Shown piece by piece: positions 7,535 to 13,554 of a DNA stretch of 13,554 nucleotides. Position 1 is the stretch's first letter; every line of letters begins with the position of its first letter. This DNA is from Sulfurospirillum sp. UBA6810 (GTDB lineage Bacteria; Campylobacterota; Campylobacteria; Campylobacterales; Sulfurospirillaceae). Below the pieces are notes generated by a model. The model was not told the DNA's origin. It was given only the letters and a program-made list of their open reading frames with translations, and searched no databases. The translations under genes were made by a program, and so were the position numbers. The DNA lies in the NCBI GenBank assembly GCA_002469305.1, contig DKEY01000114.1:1-13554 (forward strand), in the 5' to 3' direction.

Positions 7535-8035
7535 ATGAACAATAAAAATATTATATTGATTTTATTCCCTGTTGTGGCGATAGCACTGCTTTGGTACTAT
7601 GCTAGCGTAGTCAATCAAAAACCTGACCAAGTGATAAACAAAGAGCAAAAGCCACTTGGCTATAAAGACAATACAGTGCAATGCCCACAATGCAACATGT
7701 TTTTAGTGGGGAAAAAAGATACTGCTCAAATCATCACAAGTGATCATAAAACACATTTTTTTGATGATGTAGGATGCGCTGTTTTGTGGTTAAAAGAGCA
7801 CAGTATAGAGCCAAAAAATATAAAGTTTTGGGTACATACAAGAGATACGCATGAGTATATCTTAGCGCAAGATGCTTTTTACTCGAGGATAGATGAAACT
7901 CCTATGCGATATGGATTTGGTGCGTATAAAAACAGCCAAGAGGGCTTTATAGATTTTGAGCAGATGCGGCTAAAAATGCTTCGTGGAGAAAATATGAGTG
8001 ACCCAAAAATTAGAAAAAATTTACTAGGATATTAA
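7535..8035 (+). CDS. nosL: NosL-like copper chaperone with membrane anchor (copy 2)
   Basis: A 166-residue NosL paralogue. It keeps C-x2-C-x-M (C50, C53, M55), FFDDVGC (C81) and TPMRYGFGA, so it should bind Cu(I). It lacks a lipobox: residues 5-24 form a hydrophobic N-terminal helix, so it is probably anchored in the inner membrane by that helix. It lies 24 bases after copy 1 and looks like a tandem duplicate that has diverged outside the motifs. The two differently tethered NosL proteins could hand copper along a chain, which is inference. Confidence 0.87.
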   Translation: MNNKNIILILFPVVAIALLWYYASVVNQKPDQVINKEQKPLGYKDNTVQCPQCNMFLVGKKDTAQIITSDHKTHFFDDVGCAVLWLKEHSIEPKNIKFWVHTRDTHEYILAQDAFYSRIDETPMRYGFGAYKNSQEGFIDFEQMRLKMLRGENMSDPKIRKNLLGY

Positions 8036-8166
8036 ATAATGAAACTCTCATGCCAACAAGTTGACACAAACAAGAATGAAAATGAGGGTTTCATTCTTGC
8101 CGAAGGCAAAGCTTTAGTGAGAGGAATTTTTTCCGAAGCTTGCTTTGAAAAAAAGGAGATTTACAA
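8036..8166 (+). repeat. Structured intercistronic element with competing hairpins between nosL copy 2 and nosY
   Basis: This 131-base interval is packed with inverted repeats. CAAGAATGAAA (8071-8081) and TTTCATTCTTG (8089-8099) form a perfect 11-base stem with a 7-base loop. AATGAAACTCTCAT (8038-8051) pairs with ATGAGGGTTTCATT (8082-8095), 14 positions with one U-G pair, and excludes the first hairpin. TTGCC-GAA-GGCAA (8097-8109) and GGAA-TTTT-TTCC (8123-8134) follow. It may be a dispersed repeat (MITE/REP-like) or a cis-acting RNA; the sequence alone does not decide. A Shine-Dalgarno AAGGAG (8153-8158) for nosY ends it. Confidence 0.5.
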
Positions 8167-8170
8167 GTGA
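8039..8170 (+). CDS. Possible 43-codon micro-ORF coupled to nosY
   Basis: ATG at 8039, three bases after the nosL copy 2 stop, opens a 43-residue frame ending in TGA at 8168-8170, which overlaps the nosY GTG start (GTGA). AGGA at 8026-8029 could serve as ribosome-binding site. The peptide starts MKLSCQQVDTNK and ends FEKKEIYK, with two Cys and no membrane segment; I do not recognise it. The coupling pattern is like that of the true genes here, but the region is dominated by hairpins that explain the sequence equally well, so the frame may be fortuitous. Confidence 0.25.
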   Translation: MKLSCQQVDTNKNENEGFILAEGKALVRGIFSEACFEKKEIYK

Positions 8171-8994
8171 ATAATTTACTGCTGATTGCTTTTTTAGATA
8201 TAAAAGAATCTATACGCGCCAAATGGTTTTTGGTTTATACGATAGTATTTGGTGGCTTGATTGCTCTTTTTTTTATAGCAGGTGTAACTGAGTCACAAGT
8301 GATGGGATTTAGTGGTTTGAGCAGACTTTTGCTTATGTATATACAAGTTACTATTATCATTTTGCCTATTTTTATTCTTATCACAACAGTGAGGTCAATC
8401 TCAGGAGATAGAGATAACCATATCTTAGAGTACATGCTCTCTTTTCCGATATCGCTTCATCACTACTATTGGGGGAAGATTATCGGTAGATTTGCGACAG
8501 TTTTTTTGCCCGTATTTTTTGCAATGATTTTAGCTCTTATCATAGGAGTATTAAAAGGTAGTGGTATCCCTTGGAATATTTTTTTACTCTATTCTGGATT
8601 ACTTTTTGCACTCAGTTCTTCTTTTTTGGGTATCGCCTTTTTAATCTCTTCAGTAGTCAAATCTTCTGAAATTGCTCTTGGGATATCATTTTTCATATGG
8701 ATATTTTTACTAGCGTTTATAGATATCGCTCTTATCAGCCTTATGATGCAAAATAGACTCAGCGAAGAGCTTATCATTGGTATCTCACTTATCAACCCTA
8801 TGGAAGTCTTTAGAGTAGCTGCCATCAGCTTGTTTGACCCACAACTTACTGTTATGGGGCCTGTGGCTTACTATATACTTGACAATGTAGCCCTTTGGGT
8901 TTTTACTCTTTTTTCGATTATATATCCAACACTGCTTGGACTTATGTTTGCCTTTTTAGGCTTTAAAATTTTTAAAAAAACAGATCTTGTTTAG
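8167..8994 (+). CDS. nosY: NosY, ABC-2 type permease
   Basis: A 275-residue permease with six helices at about residues 20-40, 54-75, 107-130, 138-162, 168-193 and 240-268. It carries the ABC-2 coupling region after helix 2 (RSISGDRDNHILEYMLSFP, 76-94). It is the membrane partner of NosF and NosD in CuZ assembly, probably exporting a sulfur-containing compound. The start is GTG at 8167, eight bases after a strong AAGGAG (8153-8158). Its separation from nosF by two nosL genes and a structured element differs from the nosF-nosY adjacency known in W. succinogenes. The stop TAG overlaps the AGGAG used by the next gene. Confidence 0.88.
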   Translation: MNNLLLIAFLDIKESIRAKWFLVYTIVFGGLIALFFIAGVTESQVMGFSGLSRLLLMYIQVTIIILPIFILITTVRSISGDRDNHILEYMLSFPISLHHYYWGKIIGRFATVFLPVFFAMILALIIGVLKGSGIPWNIFLLYSGLLFALSSSFLGIAFLISSVVKSSEIALGISFFIWIFLLAFIDIALISLMMQNRLSEELIIGISLINPMEVFRVAAISLFDPQLTVMGPVAYYILDNVALWVFTLFSIIYPTLLGLMFAFLGFKIFKKTDLV

Positions 8995-9004
8995 GAGCAT
9001 GATG

Positions 9005-9472
9005 ATGAAAAAACTTTTTTTACTACTATTTTCAGCGATTATTTTATGTGGAGCTACGGTGCAAATTCCAAAAGATGCAACATGTTTTATCCGCCATGTT
9101 AAAGTGTATGAACATCCAGAGTGGGCGAGTACCATAGAGTTAGAGAGTGGAAAAATTCTCTACTTTTCTTCTCCAAAATCTATGTTTGAATTTTACTATG
9201 AAACTCCAAGATGGCCTGAATTTAATATAAAAGAAGATAAGCAGATGAGTATCTATATCACGGATTTTGAAACTTTAGAAGCTATACCTGCTAAAGAGGC
9301 GTATTATGTTTATGGCAGTAGCAAAACAAGTTTGGCAGGAGATGATTTACCAGCATTTGCAAGAAAAAAATCAGCCCAAGCATTTGCTATAAAGTATGGT
9401 GGTAAAAGGGTTTTAGAATTCAATGAAGTTTCTCATGGACTTGTTAACCTTTTAAATGGACGTTACCGTTAA
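9005..9472 (+). CDS. Divergent NosL-like periplasmic protein lacking the copper motif (copy 3)
   Basis: A 155-residue secreted protein with a signal peptide (about residues 1-17). The body resembles NosL: VYEHPEWAS, then YFSSPKSMFEFYYE (53-66), and AFAIKYGGKRVLEFNEV near the end. Where NosL has C-x2-C-x-M this protein has CFIRHV (27-32), keeping only the first Cys, and FDD-x2-C is replaced by FSSPKSM. It may therefore bind metal differently or serve as a partner. Of the starts available (TTG 8987, ATG 8999, 9002, 9005), 9005 has the best spacing (7 bases) from AGGAG at 8993-8997. It is the last gene before the promoter-like gap at 9473-9525. Confidence 0.75.
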   Translation: MKKLFLLLFSAIILCGATVQIPKDATCFIRHVKVYEHPEWASTIELESGKILYFSSPKSMFEFYYETPRWPEFNIKEDKQMSIYITDFETLEAIPAKEAYYVYGSSKTSLAGDDLPAFARKKSAQAFAIKYGGKRVLEFNEVSHGLVNLLNGRYR

Positions 9473-9494
9473 TACATATTTAACACTTTTTTGT

Positions 9495-9500
9495 TACAAT
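9495..9500 (+). promoter_or_regulatory. Probable -10 box of a promoter for the FtsX/LolD set
   Basis: The gap 9473-9525 contains a T-rich stretch followed by TGTTACAATCGG, with TACAAT at 9495-9500 as the -10 element. Sigma-70 promoters of epsilonproteobacteria often lack a -35 box and have T-rich upstream DNA, which fits. Transcription would start near 9507, about 20 bases before the GTG at 9526. No terminator is visible before it, so read-through from the nos operon is also likely. Confidence 0.45.
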
Positions 9501-9525
9501 CGGTTTTTTTGATAAGGATACAGAG

Positions 9526-9834
9526 GTGATAACACAAAAAAGAGCAAAGATATTTTTATCTTTGCTGGCATTGATAATATCTGTTTTTATTTTCGAGGTT
9601 GGTTTTTTATATGCAACTCAAGATAACTTCTTACATGTAAAGCAAGATTTTGTCAAACTCTCTCAAATGCCAGACCTCTCTTTATCCAATGAAGCACATT
9701 TTATAAGACATAGAAGTTATAGCGATACTTTTTCTATCTTTGCAAATTCTCCTGAACTTTTGGAGTATTTTCCCTCGAGTTTTGTCTATCATCATCCAAC
9801 AATGAACAATCCATCAAAGATAAGCCATGAATAG
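9526..9834 (+). CDS. Small membrane-anchored periplasmic protein, unknown, His-rich
   Basis: A 102-residue protein I do not recognise as a named family. Residues 9-30 form one hydrophobic helix with positive residues before it, so the rest should face the periplasm. That part contains six histidines (37, 58, 62, 89, 90, 101) and no Cys. HFIRH (58-62) followed by SPELLEYF (75-82) echoes CFIRH (27-31) and SPKSMFEF (56-63) of the NosL-like protein just upstream, hinting at a shortened relative. The start is GTG at 9526 with AAGGA at 9514-9518. It overlaps the permease gene by eight bases, so it is probably an accessory subunit of that transporter. Confidence 0.75.
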   Translation: MITQKRAKIFLSLLALIISVFIFEVGFLYATQDNFLHVKQDFVKLSQMPDLSLSNEAHFIRHRSYSDTFSIFANSPELLEYFPSSFVYHHPTMNNPSKISHE

Positions 9835-11002
9835 ATATTTTAACTTTTTTCTTTTTGCATACGCTGTGCAATCACTCAGACGCAGAGGGTTTAAAAGCTT
9901 TTTTACTTTTTTTGTATTGGCGCTTATCGTATTTTTGCTCAGTAGCATACTTTTGATAGCAAACTCCATCCAGTACGAGCTTGATATGACACTGGAATCT
10001 CTTCCTGATGTGACTATCCAAAAACTCCAAGCAGGACGTCATGAAAACATAAGCACAAAAGAGTTGGATTTGCTTTTGGATATCCATGGGGTACAAAGTG
10101 CTATTCCTAGATACTGGGGGTATTACTACTTTGCAAATGCTGGAGTGAACTTTTCAGTTGTTGGGGTAGATATCTATGATAAAGCATACAGCAAACTCTT
10201 AGCGCAAGTTTTAGATACCAAAGAGTTTGAGCGTGATGGTATGTTTGTGGGAATTGGTGTGCGAGAGATACTGAGTGAAAACTACTATAAAGAGTATTTT
10301 AACTTCGTAAAGAGTGATGGAAGTTTAAAAGAGGTGAAACTCTCAGGCGTCTTTGATGCAAGAACATCTCTTGAGTCAAATGATATGATTTTTATGTCAA
10401 AAGAGTTGGTACAAGAAGTCTTTGGTATGAAAAAAGAGGAAGCTACTGATATCGTGCTAGAAGTGCCAAACAAAGATGAGATACCAAATATCATCTCAAA
10501 AATTAAAGAGATATATCCAGATAGCAGAGTCATCACAAAAGATGATATGCGTATCAGTTATCAAAATATCTTTGATTACAAAAGTGGACTGTTTTTGGCT
10601 CTTTTTGTTATCTCTCTCTTTACATTTTTTATGATTATATACGATAGAGCAAGTGGTCTAAGTAGCAATGAAAAAAAAGAGATAGGCATCTTAAAGGCTC
10701 TTGGTTGGAGAGTGGAAGATATCTTGCAAGAGAAGTTTTATGAGTCTTTTATCATCTCTTTTTTTGCTTTTGTGCTGGCTTTGATAGTTGCACTTTTTTA
10801 TGTTTATATCTTACAAGCGCCAATTTTGCGAGATATCTTTATGGGGTATTCTGTGTTAAAGCCAAGTTTTGAGTTACCTTTTACACTTGATTTTAGGATG
10901 CTTAGTATCATCTTTTTCTTAAGTGTTCCTATCTATGTAGCTGCCATCATCATCCCCTCATGGAGAGTTGCTAGTATGGACGCTGATGAGGTGATGCGAT
11001 GA
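9827..11002 (+). CDS. MacB/FtsX-type ABC transporter permease
   Basis: A 391-residue permease of the FtsX/MacB/LolC type. One helix at about residues 26-46 is followed by a periplasmic domain of about 200 residues, then three helices near 250-270, 300-326 and 356-377. Family hallmarks are KKEIGILKALGW after the second helix and PSWRVASMDADEVMR at the C terminus. Transporters of this class usually move lipoproteins, peptides or drugs by mechanotransmission and do not form a channel; in some campylobacterial metal-uptake loci FtsX-like permeases occur beside metal-handling proteins. The substrate here is unknown. It overlaps the ATPase gene by four bases (ATGA), so the two surely form one complex. 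Confidence 0.88.
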   Translation: MNRYFNFFLFAYAVQSLRRRGFKSFFTFFVLALIVFLLSSILLIANSIQYELDMTLESLPDVTIQKLQAGRHENISTKELDLLLDIHGVQSAIPRYWGYYYFANAGVNFSVVGVDIYDKAYSKLLAQVLDTKEFERDGMFVGIGVREILSENYYKEYFNFVKSDGSLKEVKLSGVFDARTSLESNDMIFMSKELVQEVFGMKKEEATDIVLEVPNKDEIPNIISKIKEIYPDSRVITKDDMRISYQNIFDYKSGLFLALFVISLFTFFMIIYDRASGLSSNEKKEIGILKALGWRVEDILQEKFYESFIISFFAFVLALIVALFYVYILQAPILRDIFMGYSVLKPSFELPFTLDFRMLSIIFFLSVPIYVAAIIIPSWRVASMDADEVMR

Positions 11003-11655
11003 TAAAACTAGAAAAAATCAATAAAATCTTTGCAAATGATTTTCATGCACTCAAAGATATAAGCTTACATGTAAGAAAAGGTGAACTTGTACTCTTAAAA
11101 GGTGCAAGTGGAAGTGGCAAGAGTACTATCCTCTCCCTTATAGCAGGACTGAGTAAACCAAGTAGTGGAGAAGTCATAGTCAAAGAGGAGAGGATTTCAA
11201 AACTTCCTGATGATTTTGCTTCCCTCTTTAGGCGAGAAAACATAGGCTTTATCTTCCAAAAGTTTAACCTCATAGAAGATTTGAGTGTGCGAGATAACAT
11301 CATCATCCCACTTATCCCCTCATCTTTTGATGAAAGCCTTATAGACAAAAGAGTTGATGCACTTTTAGCAATGCTTGATATAAGTGAAAAAAAAGACCAG
11401 CTTGTGCGAAATCTCTCAGGAGGACAGCAGCAAAGAGTTGTCATCGCAAGAGCTTTGATGAATGAGCCCTCTATCATCATAGCAGATGAACCAACAGCAA
11501 ATCTCGATGAAAAGCTTTCACTTGATTTTGTAGAGTTTTTAAAGCTTCTCAAAAGTGAAGGCAAAACTATCCTTCTTGCGACACATGACCCACTCTTTTT
11601 TGATTTGCCTTTTGTAGATAAAATCATAGAGATACAAAAAGGTGTGTTGCAGTGA
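10999..11655 (+). CDS. LolD/MacB-type ABC transporter ATPase
   Basis: A 218-residue cytoplasmic ATPase with Walker A GASGSGKST (35-43), Q-loop Gln87 in IFQKFNLIEDL, signature LSGGQ (139-143), Walker B IIIADE (159-164) and H-loop His196. The sequence and length are those of LolD-type ATPases that pair with FtsX/MacB permeases. Its partner is the permease just upstream (four-base overlap). The stop overlaps the GTG start of the next gene. It is clearly a different ATPase class from NosF, so the window encodes two separate ABC systems. Confidence 0.9.
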   Translation: MIKLEKINKIFANDFHALKDISLHVRKGELVLLKGASGSGKSTILSLIAGLSKPSSGEVIVKEERISKLPDDFASLFRRENIGFIFQKFNLIEDLSVRDNIIIPLIPSSFDESLIDKRVDALLAMLDISEKKDQLVRNLSGGQQQRVVIARALMNEPSIIIADEPTANLDEKLSLDFVEFLKLLKSEGKTILLATHDPLFFDLPFVDKIIEIQKGVLQ

Positions 11656-12617
11656 GCTATACTCCTGAAGTCATCACGATTTTAGCCCTTGATGTTATCT
11701 TTTTTTTCATAGCGACTTTGTGCCTTTTTATCAGCATCAATATCGTGAAAAATTGGGATATGAACGCTTCGAGCCCTTTACAGTATAGACTTGAAAAACA
11801 GACTGTTTTGGTTGCAACTTTTATCAAATATATCTTTATTCTAAAACTGCCACTTTTTTTATTTTTTATCTTTAGTGCCGATAAAATCTCAGGTGTCATC
11901 ACAGGGGCGATGTGCGCTGCTGGAGTTGTAAACTCTGTGAGTTTTGGGATGTATCTTGTGCTTTTAAAGCTTTTCAATCTCTATCTTTTTGGCTTTTGGC
12001 TTATCTTACATGTAAGGGATCTCAAAGATAAAAAAAGAGAGCTAGTGAAGAGAAAATTTTGGCTTTTCGTAGTGGCTTATCTCTTTTTGGCTTTAGAGAT
12101 ATTTTATGAGTTTGGTTTTTTTAATTCCCTTGAAATCGACAAGATAGTCAGCTGCTGTGGTACACTTTTTTCAGCAGCTTCAAACTCCTCTTTGGCGCTG
12201 GTTTTTCAGCTGAGTAACACACAAGTGCTTGTAGCTTTTTATACTATGTTTTTACTCCATCTTCTCTCTTTATACAAAAGAAGTTCCGCTTTTGCTCTTT
12301 TGAGCAGTGTTGGCTTTTTGATAGTCTCTATCGTTGCACTCATACTCTTTTTTGGAACTTATATCTACGAGCTTCCAACACATCACTGTCCGTTTTGCTT
12401 TTTACAAAAAGATTACTATTATGTTGGGTATCTTATCTATATAACACTCTTTTTGGCTACATTTTTTTCATTTGCAGGGGCACTGATGGAGCGTATAAAA
12501 AACGAAGGAGGATATGAGAAGTACTACAAACTCTCTTTTGTCTTTACCCTTGTTTTTACTCTTATCGTGAGTGCGTACCCTTTAGTTTACTTTATCAAAA
12601 ATGGGGTTTGGCTCTAA
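11652..12617 (+). CDS. Eight-helix membrane protein with Cys/His motifs, unknown function
   Basis: A 321-residue protein not assigned to a named family. Helices are predicted by eye at about residues 8-31, 52-75, 98-120, 135-156, 190-207, 213-236, 255-279 and 293-315. The strongly basic loop at 121-134 and smaller basic loops at 208-212 and 280-292 put those on the cytoplasmic side. The loops holding Cys88, SCCG (Cys168, 169) and HHCPFC (244-249) would then all face the periplasm. This suggests metal binding or thiol-disulfide exchange. The start is GTG at 11652 overlapping the ATPase stop (GTGA). It is the last gene of the set; its stop lies in the loop of the hairpin at 12605-12627. Confidence 0.8.
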   Translation: MSYTPEVITILALDVIFFFIATLCLFISINIVKNWDMNASSPLQYRLEKQTVLVATFIKYIFILKLPLFLFFIFSADKISGVITGAMCAAGVVNSVSFGMYLVLLKLFNLYLFGFWLILHVRDLKDKKRELVKRKFWLFVVAYLFLALEIFYEFGFFNSLEIDKIVSCCGTLFSAASNSSLALVFQLSNTQVLVAFYTMFLLHLLSLYKRSSAFALLSSVGFLIVSIVALILFFGTYIYELPTHHCPFCFLQKDYYYVGYLIYITLFLATFFSFAGALMERIKNEGGYEKYYKLSFVFTLVFTLIVSAYPLVYFIKNGVWL

Positions 12618-12627
12618 TGGCCAAACC
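12605..12627 (-). terminator. Intrinsic terminator for the minus-strand PAS gene, shared with the plus-strand stop
   Basis: GGTTTGGC (12605-12612) and GCCAAACC (12620-12627) form a perfect 8-base stem with a 7-base loop. Read on the minus strand it begins seven bases after the PAS gene stop and is followed by CCATTTTT, a short T-run, so it should terminate that transcript. On the plus strand no T-run follows, though the hairpin may still slow polymerase or protect the 3' end. Confidence 0.65.
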
Positions 12628-12633
12628 TATAGA

Positions 12634-13158
12634 CTAGTAAAATTTATGAAGATTTTCTAAAAAATCATGAAATTCCAAAGAGGAATCTACTTCATGCAAG
12701 TATTTATTGAGGTAGTTTAGAGATTCTTGCATATCAGATTCTTTTTCTATAAGAAGGAGTTTTTTATACAAAGCATCTATGACTTCTATAGCATCTTTTG
12801 CTGGAGCTTTTCTAAAAGCTTTGTATCCAAAAATCTCTCCACTATCAAGATCTCTATCTGGCTCAAAAGTGGTAAAAACCCAGTAGTATCTGCCATCTTT
12901 TGCTAGATTTTTTACGAGTGCTATCATATCCTTTCCCTCTTGAATCCTCTCCCACATCAATTTAAAAACGATGCGTGGCATGTCGGGATGCCTGATGATA
13001 TTGTGTGGCTTTCCAAGTAACTCTTCCTTGCTATAGCCACTGATTTCTATAAAATAGTCATTGGCAAACTCTATGACCCCATGCTTATCTGTTCTGCTTA
13101 CGAGATATCTTTTTGGATCAAGCTTTATCGCTTCATCTATTGGTGTGGGTCTTTGCAT
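12634..13158 (-). CDS. CetB/Aer-like PAS sensor protein of energy taxis
   Basis: A 174-residue cytoplasmic protein with one PAS domain (about residues 15-115) and a helical C-terminal tail. The segment from NDYFIEISGYSKEELLG to PHNIIRHPDMP (33-61) and VKNLAKDGRYYWV (82-94) is typical of the FAD-binding PAS domain of Aer and Campylobacter CetB. No transmembrane or signalling domain is present. In Campylobacter the equivalent CetB works with the separate chemoreceptor CetA, and a chemoreceptor gene ends just upstream here. The start chosen is ATG at 13158, five bases after AAGGAG (13164-13169); an upstream ATG at 13191 lies inside the chemoreceptor gene and has no such site. It probably senses redox state or electron transport and steers motility. 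Confidence 0.82.
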   Translation of the reverse strand: MQRPTPIDEAIKLDPKRYLVSRTDKHGVIEFANDYFIEISGYSKEELLGKPHNIIRHPDMPRIVFKLMWERIQEGKDMIALVKNLAKDGRYYWVFTTFEPDRDLDSGEIFGYKAFRKAPAKDAIEVIDALYKKLLLIEKESDMQESLNYLNKYLHEVDSSLEFHDFLENLHKFY

Positions 13159-13168
13159 CACTTCTCCT

Positions 13169-13554
13169 TTAGTTTGTTTTAAATTGTGCAAGGGTATTGC
13201 TTAGGTTTTGAGCAAGAGTTGCCAAGTGTTCAGATGCTCCTGCTATCTCTTCAACACTTCTAGCGTTTGAGCTTGAGAGGCTATTGATAACGCTCATTTT
13301 TTGTATGACAGAAGTATCTACAAGCTGCATATTGTTCTTGGTTTGAATAGCTATGTTTGTTGTAGATTTTACGCTTTTTTCTAGCATAGATACAGAGGTG
13401 TCTGTTTTACTCGATACTTCTTCGGAAAGCTCACACAATGAAGAGATACGCTTTGTGTTATGATTCATTTGTTCACTAATAGTATTGATGGCTTGAACGA
13501 TGACATTTATCGTTGCATTTGTTTCAATAAGACTTTTTTGTGTTCTCTCTGCAA
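13169..13554 (-). CDS. Methyl-accepting chemotaxis protein, C-terminal end only
   Basis: The frame is open to the window edge, so this is the 3' end of a longer gene; about 127 codons are visible. It begins AERTQKSLIETN, which in chemoreceptors directly follows the conserved signalling tip, and continues as the heptad-patterned helix of the cytoplasmic domain with SVEEIAGASEHLATLAQNL near the end. The sensory part is outside the window. The ten-base spacing to the PAS gene, whose Shine-Dalgarno overlaps this stop, suggests a cetA-cetB-like pair, but a general chemoreceptor cannot be excluded. Confidence 0.85.
   Translation of the reverse strand, partial: AERTQKSLIETNATINVIVQAINTISEQMNHNTKRISSLCELSEEVSSKTDTSVSMLEKSVKSTTNIAIQTKNNMQLVDTSVIQKMSVINSLSSSNARSVEEIAGASEHLATLAQNLSNTLAQFKTN

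Noticed and set aside
8987..9004. TTG (8987) or earlier ATG codons as the start of the third NosL-like gene
   Set aside because: AGGAG at 8993-8997 lies downstream of the TTG and too close to ATG 8999; ATG 9005 has normal spacing and gives a clean signal peptide.
11043..11627. 194-residue open frame antisense to the LolD-type ATPase gene
   Set aside because: Serine- and leucine-rich shadow of a gene with all ABC motifs on the plus strand; no ribosome-binding site or recognisable domain.
13159..13191. Longer start for the PAS gene at 13191
   Set aside because: It would lie inside the chemoreceptor gene without a ribosome-binding site, while ATG 13158 follows AAGGAG by five bases and starts the conserved sequence.
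1..13554. CRISPR arrays, tRNA or rRNA genes, transposases
   Set aside because: I saw no regularly spaced direct repeats, no tRNA-like or rRNA sequence and no transposase frames.

Overview
This AT-rich window carries most of a clade II (atypical) nitrous oxide reduction cluster from a member of the Campylobacterota (epsilonproteobacteria), probably a Sulfurimonas/Sulfurovum/Sulfurospirillum-type respirer. The evidence is a NosZ with a C-terminal cytochrome c domain, followed by nosB, nosD, nosG, nosC1, nosC2, nosH and nosF in the order known from Wolinella succinogenes. The window shows no nosR or nosX. A CetB/Aer-like PAS protein beside a chemoreceptor on the opposite strand also fits this group.

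Layout. The 3' part of nosZ (to 1484) is followed by a 142-base gap holding a stem-loop, an FNR-type box with class II promoter geometry and a 5'-UTR hairpin. From 1627 to 9472 the genes run almost without gaps, many overlapping by 4 to 17 bases: nosB, nosD, nosG, nosC1, nosC2, nosH, nosF, two tandem nosL copies, a structured 131-base interval with a possible 43-codon micro-ORF, nosY, and a third, divergent nosL-like gene. A likely promoter at about 9495 then opens a second tightly coupled set (9526-12617): a 102-residue anchored small protein, a MacB/FtsX-type permease, a LolD-type ATPase and an eight-helix membrane protein with Cys/His motifs. On the minus strand a PAS protein (12634-13158) and the 3' end of a methyl-accepting chemotaxis gene (13169 to the window end) converge on the nos side. 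A hairpin terminator lies between the two sides.

How the parts work together. NosZ reduces N2O in the periplasm. From work on W. succinogenes, NosG and NosH (iron-sulfur proteins resembling NapG and NapH) and the monohaem cytochromes NosC1 and NosC2 belong to an electron route from menaquinol to NosZ. NosB is a clade II membrane protein needed for N2O respiration. NosD, NosF and NosY form the ABC-type maturation complex for the copper-sulfide CuZ centre, and NosL proteins deliver copper. The downstream FtsX/LolD set has no assigned role. Its position after a nosL-like gene, and periplasm-facing Cys and His motifs in its membrane protein, suggest metal or thiol handling linked to NosZ assembly. 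This is the best candidate here for an undescribed system, and that role is inference only.
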